Under the pieces are notes generated by a model that worked only from the letters and a program-made list of their open reading frames with translations, was not told the origin of the DNA and made no database searches. This document shows, one piece after another, positions 60,906 through 64,000 of a stretch of 64,000 bases of DNA (within the stretch, counting starts at the first letter, position 1; each line of letters begins with the position of its first letter). The position numbers and the translations under genes are program-made. The stretch is from Caldithrix sp. (GTDB lineage Bacteria; Zhuqueibacterota; Zhuqueibacteria; Thermofontimicrobiales; Sulfurfontimicrobiaceae): assembly GCA_020722815.1 (NCBI GenBank), contig DYKB01000023.1:27009-91008 (forward strand), written 5' to 3'.

Positions 60906-61808
60906 TCAGATACCAAAGGTCCTCATTTTCTCTTCAATTACCATCTCTTCCGCAGCAGAAAGCCTCAAAAATGGCGGCAAAACATGCGGTTCGCAAATCC
61001 CTTTCTTCGACATCATCAATTTTAAGGCGGCCAGCGATTGACTGATAACCCGGTCCTTCTGAAAAATTTCTGCAATTTGATTGACCTCCGTTTGGAGTTG
61101 ATTGGCCAGTTCCAGATTATCCGCCAGAACTGCTTCATAAATTGCAGACAATTTCTGCGGAATCAGATTCGCGATATTGGGAATAATGCCATCCGCACCT
61201 CGGGCAAGGCAGAATACCGATTGCGCCGCCCAGCCAACCAGATAGGAAAAATCCTCACGCCTGACAAAACGTTTCATCGATTCACCCAGTCGCTCAACAT
61301 TCCGCTCCGAATCCTTGATGCCCTCGATATTGGGATGGTGACTCAACTTTTCCACCACCGGGATCGGGATTGAGTGATGCGTGGTCGTTGGAATATTGTA
61401 AATAATCAGTGGAAGGGGAATCCTATCGGCCAATTTTTCAAAATACCGCAGAATATGATCCTCAGTCAAAGCATAATAGCCCGGAACATTGGCAACAACC
61501 GCATCCACCCCAAAATCAGCGAATTTTTTCGCCAACTCAATAGAATCAGCCAGGCAATTTCCCGAAATCCCGGCATAAATGGAAACGCGCGGTGCGGCGG
61601 TCTCCACGACTTTTTTCACAAAAATCACTTTATCCGATTCCGGGATGGAGGCAAATTCACCTGTTGTTCCCAGTGCAAACAGATGACACTTGTTGGCGAT
61701 AAGATGTTCGACTAACCGAACCGTCGCTCTTTCATCAATTTTTTCATTTTCGGTAAAAGGCGTAACCAAGGGAACGATCACACCATGATGCTTTTTTAAT
61801 TTTTTCAT
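60906..61808 (-). CDS. Dihydrodipicolinate synthase/N-acetylneuraminate lyase family aldolase
   Basis: 300 residues from the ATG at 61808, with AGGA about 9 bases upstream; a longer frame to 61871 has no site. The TIM-barrel family signatures are GVIVPLVTPFTENEKID, LFALGTTGEFASI, the catalytic Tyr in LIIYNIP and the Schiff-base Lys in NIEGIKDSERN. The reaction would be a pyruvate-dependent aldol addition or cleavage. Without other lysine or sialic-acid genes nearby, DapA activity is not assured. A 4-hydroxy-2-oxo-acid aldolase is equally possible. It is a single-gene unit. Confidence 0.9.
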   Translation of the reverse strand: MKKLKKHHGVIVPLVTPFTENEKIDERATVRLVEHLIANKCHLFALGTTGEFASIPESDKVIFVKKVVETAAPRVSIYAGISGNCLADSIELAKKFADFGVDAVVANVPGYYALTEDHILRYFEKLADRIPLPLIIYNIPTTTHHSIPIPVVEKLSHHPNIEGIKDSERNVERLGESMKRFVRREDFSYLVGWAAQSVFCLARGADGIIPNIANLIPQKLSAIYEAVLADNLELANQLQTEVNQIAEIFQKDRVISQSLAALKLMMSKKGICEPHVLPPFLRLSAAEEMVIEEKMRTFGI

Positions 61809-61871
61809 GAACGATAATCCTGTGTAAAGTAAACACGTCTTGAAAGAATAATTTCTCTTACTATTTGGCAC

Positions 61872-62261
61872 ATAATTTTAACCAGATGCAAGCATAATAT
61901 ATTAAAAATATCGCTGGAATCAAGGGAAAAAGATGAGCGAAAGAATGATTTTAAAAACGACAATTAATGGCAAAATAATTTGGGTCTATATTATCAAAAA
62001 CAGATCGGTTTGCATCGATTAGTGATTAAAATGCTGGATGAATTTCTCGTTAAATTCCCGAAGTGGCTGAAAAATTTATCCAAAACAATTAACCCCATAA
62101 AATTTTTGACAGGATGACAGGATTGACAAAATATACCCCCCACCCAACCCACCCAATAAATCCTGTTATCCTGTCATTTTTTTTCACTAAATTATACATT
62201 GGCAAAGCCATTTTGGGCAAAACGATTAAAGTCAAAATTATTAAAATTCAATCGCTTTACA
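61872..62261. other. Intergenic region with an inverted repeat and T-run
   Basis: TGACAGGATGACAGGATT (62108) and AATCCTGTTATCCTGTCA (to 62176) are inverted copies, followed by eight T residues (62177-62184). It resembles a terminator with a long loop, but no plus-strand gene precedes it. The rest is without a gene. Confidence 0.5.
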
Positions 62262-62358
62262 TCAATTTATGAGTGCAATAACCGGTGATTTTCTTTTTAA
62301 AACGCTCAGGAGTGAAGTTATAAGAACAAGTACGATTCGCTTCAACCCAACCAGATTA

Positions 62359-62605
62359 GGCATCGACCGAAACATATTCGGCTTCGACTTTAACAAGATC
62401 GGCTTCGACCTGAACAAGATCGCCATCGACTTGAACAAGATCGCCTTCGACCTGAACAAGATCGCCTTCGACTTGAACAAGATCGCCTTCGACTTGAACA
62501 AGATCGCCTTCGACCTGAACAAGATCGCCTTCGACCTGAACAAGATCGCCTTCGACCCGAACAAGATCGCCTTCGACCCGAACAAGATCGCCTTCGACCG
62601 AAAAT
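62359..62605. repeat. Tandem array of 21-bp units, ten near-identical copies
   Basis: The unit reads GCCTTCGACCTGAACAAGATC with a few variants. Copies start at 62380, 62401, 62422 and so on to 62569, with a degenerate unit before (62359) and part of one after. Because 21 is three times seven, all frames stay open across the array. The minus-strand frame at 62262-62729 keeps a 7-residue phase over flanking DNA as well (units such as GLPFSVE and AILFRSK). The plus-strand frame (units such as AFDLNKI) runs from 62269 to 62622. Neither has an SD I trust, so I list it as a repeat rather than as a gene. Confidence 0.85.
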
Positions 62606-62780
62606 TGAAGGCATCGACCTGAAAAATGACGCTATCGACCGAAAAAGGAAGCCACTTGAGGTTAAAATAAAAGCCTTCGACCGAAAAAGGAAGCCCCTCG
62701 AGGTTAAAATGAAAGCCCTCAAGCCCCAAATGAGCGCCTCGGTCATCTTCCTGAATCCCATACCCTGTCCCGTCGAATAC

Positions 62781-62978
62781 CCTGCGGGAGGTTTATTTCA
62801 GAATAATTTTATGGAAAATTGATAAAACAGATTAACTGAAAGTTCAACCGTAACGACAACCTCCCGCAGGGTTTTGCGGGCGAAGATCCTGCGGGAGGTT
62901 TGTTTTAGAATGATTTTATGGAAAATTGATAAAACAGATTAACTGAAAGTTCAACCGTAACGACAACCTCCCGCAGGG
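62781..62978. repeat. Two tandem copies of a 91-bp palindrome-ended element (period 107 bp)
   Basis: Each copy starts CCTGCGGGAGGTTT and ends AACCTCCCGCAGGG, with the arms inverted. The copies at 62781-62871 and 62888-62978 are nearly identical, including GGAAAATTGATAAAACAGAT in the middle. Two copies in direct tandem within 200 bp point to a recent duplication. Confidence 0.85.
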
Positions 62979-63222
62979 TTTTGGGGATAAGCTGGCGTTT
63001 TTTGAATAGGAGCTTCAAGCAGAGCTTTGAAACCAGATTCAACGCGTATTCATCAACACAATATTAGCATTGTCAGTTCATTAGCTATCGTTTTGCAACC
63101 TAAACTTATATACGATGCCAGTATCAGGATATTGTTCACGGTAACCGAATACGAACCTTTTTTGAATCTACTGTAAGGATAGCATGTTTGCACAATTCAT
63201 TTTGATATTTAACAAGAATTTT
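62979..63222. other. Intergenic region upstream of the repeat array and downstream of the DUF5615 gene
   Basis: About 240 bases without a gene or clear structure. Confidence 0.4.
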
Positions 63223-63483
63223 TTATAGAATTTCAACCTGTTCTTGAGTGGATAAATTAACCAGGCGGATTATCCCATGATGTGGATTTTTATAAACAAT
63301 TGCCAATTCACCGAAATTTTTATCCAGAGTTACTAAAATTCGGTTTTCCTGATAAGCTTGGGCAAGTATTTCCCGATCGCCAGGATCTTCTGACCAATCA
63401 CCAGTCCAGACGACATCATAACCAGCAGATTCCAATGCCTTTTTGACACCACCCCAAACACAGGTATCGAGTAATACTTTCAT
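63223..63483 (-). CDS. DUF5615 PIN-like protein (probable toxin partner)
   Basis: 86 residues, the family's usual length is somewhat longer. It starts MKVLLDTCVWGGVKKALESAGYDVVW, with Asp6 where PIN-like proteins carry their first acidic residue, and has EILAQAYQENRILVTLDKNFGELA, with the later Asp. DUF5615 is a shortened PIN-like domain often found as the effector of DUF433-linked toxin-antitoxin loci; ribonuclease activity is inferred. Its ATG overlaps the upstream DUF433 gene by 4 bases (ATGA), typical of co-translation. Confidence 0.85.
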   Translation of the reverse strand: MKVLLDTCVWGGVKKALESAGYDVVWTGDWSEDPGDREILAQAYQENRILVTLDKNFGELAIVYKNPHHGIIRLVNLSTQEQVEIL

Positions 63484-63731
63484 GCGGCTTCCGGAGTTGG
63501 TAAAAGTTCGATCCTTTCATGGCCAATTAAACGATGGGCATACACCAGACACGCCTGAATATCTTCCGGCATTAACCAGGGATAGCCACTTAAAATAGTT
63601 TCCGGGGTATCACCCGCCGCGAGCATGCCTAAAATATGCTCCACCGCCAATCGCCGTCCCCGAATAATCGGCTTGCCACCGAAAATGTCGGGATTGATGG
63701 TGATTCGTTTTAATAATTGGTCTTCATTCAT
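63480..63731 (-). CDS. DUF433 domain protein (probable antitoxin)
   Basis: 83 residues from the ATG at 63731, with GAGGAG about 11 bases upstream; a longer frame to 63800 is not supported by a site. DUF433 marks are RITINPDIFGGKPIIRGRRLAVEHILGMLAAGDTPETILSGYPWLMPEDIQACLVYA. The fold is a small winged-helix-like domain that usually binds DNA and its cognate toxin. It is translated just ahead of the DUF5615 gene and overlaps it by 4 bases, so the pair would be autoregulated as one unit. Confidence 0.88.
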   Translation of the reverse strand: MNEDQLLKRITINPDIFGGKPIIRGRRLAVEHILGMLAAGDTPETILSGYPWLMPEDIQACLVYAHRLIGHERIELLPTPEAA

Positions 63732-63830
63732 GTATTGAATTGCTCCTCTTGATAATCGAATACTCTTAACTGCCGATCTGCTGTCTATATAATATAACAA
63801 GAACTTTTTAAAAAATCAACAACCGATTTG

Positions 63831-64000
63831 TCGGCCAAATTGTTAATTTGGCCAATGTCGGGGCAAATGAACAATTTGCCCTACAGTGTTCAGAATGTTC
63901 GGTAAAATTGTCGGCCAAATTGTTAATTTGGCCAATGTCGGGGCGAATGAACAATTTGCCCTACGGTGTTCAGAATGTTCAGTAAATTGTCGGCCAAATT
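63831..64000. repeat. Tandem repeat with an 80-bp period, running off the window edge
   Basis: Copies of TCGGCCAAATTGTTAATTTG begin at 63831 and 63911, and a third begins at 63990. Within each copy are palindromes GGCCAAATTGTTAATTTGGCC and GGGCAAATTGTTCATTTGCC. It begins 100 bases upstream of the DUF433 gene. The array continues past 64000, so its full size is unknown. Confidence 0.85.

Noticed and set aside
62269..62622. Plus-strand AFDLNKI repeat frame as a gene
   Set aside because: No ribosome binding site; the frame is open only because the 21-bp repeat has no stop in any frame.
62359..64000. Possible CRISPR array
   Set aside because: Repeats are contiguous or contain large palindromes without unique spacers; no cas gene in the window.

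Overview
The window is AT-rich bacterial DNA, coding on both strands with long runs on the minus strand. One protein ends in a type IX secretion (Por) sorting domain. The signal-transduction genes are dense: hybrid and NtrC-type two-component proteins, roadblock/LC7 proteins and an MglA-like GTPase. There are CxxCH haem-attachment motifs, an NrfD/HybB-type respiratory module and a citrate lyase. Together these suggest a free-living, probably anaerobic, motile or gliding member of the FCB superphylum, of the Calditrichota/KSB1 kind. That placement is inference; the window holds no rRNA or other marker gene.

Layout. (1) 1-10.9 kb: the tail of an AgmX/PglI-type protein, a nitroreductase, a truncated debranching-enzyme-like protein and a large secreted GH13 amylase. 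Then comes a tight five-gene minus-strand operon (hybrid histidine kinase, nucleoside phosphorylase, orotate phosphoribosyltransferase, retropepsin-like protein, methyltransferase), followed by csrA-fliW with a structured terminator region. (2) 12-19 kb: a YitT transporter-like protein, a SUMF1 protein with an unknown partner, an ICMT-like methyltransferase, a saccharopine-dehydrogenase family protein and OsmC. (3) 19.6-28.3 kb: seven same-strand genes forming the most striking locus. Two are MamK-like bacterial actins, one of them fused to about 900 extra residues, mostly acidic and low-complexity. With them are a DUF4388-roadblock protein, three stand-alone roadblock proteins and an MglA-like small GTPase. 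(4) 29-43 kb: an exported beta-barrel candidate, a CxxCH lipoprotein, an unknown membrane protein, alpha-glucan phosphorylase, citrate lyase (a CitD-CitE fusion plus CitF), an ion channel with an unusual filter and a B12-binding radical SAM protein. (5) 43-51 kb: a haem-motif sensor kinase, its sigma-54 regulator and an archaemetzincin, then an electron-transfer operon (4Fe-4S protein, NrfD/HybB membrane protein and two GcvH-like proteins). (6) 52-62 kb: two uroporphyrinogen-decarboxylase-family methyltransferases, a CPBP protease, a phosphotriesterase-family lipoprotein or membrane-anchored enzyme, a sugar epimerase, a T9SS-exported CotH protein, a small alpha/beta-barrel dimer protein and a DHDPS-family aldolase. 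(7) 62-64 kb: tandem repeats and a DUF433/DUF5615 toxin-antitoxin-like pair.

Between the genes are several families of non-autonomous, palindrome-ended dispersed repeats. Family A, about 212 bp, lies at 15.8, 18.9, 38.9, 51.6 and 60.8 kb. Family B lies at 56.4, 58.1 and 60.5 kb.

The best candidate for an undescribed system is the 19.6-28.3 kb locus. It pairs filament-forming actins with a roadblock/GTPase switch, and one actin carries a very long disordered acidic extension with an N-terminal helical region. I infer a polarity, positioning or motility scaffold controlled by the GTPase; the sequence does not show its cargo.
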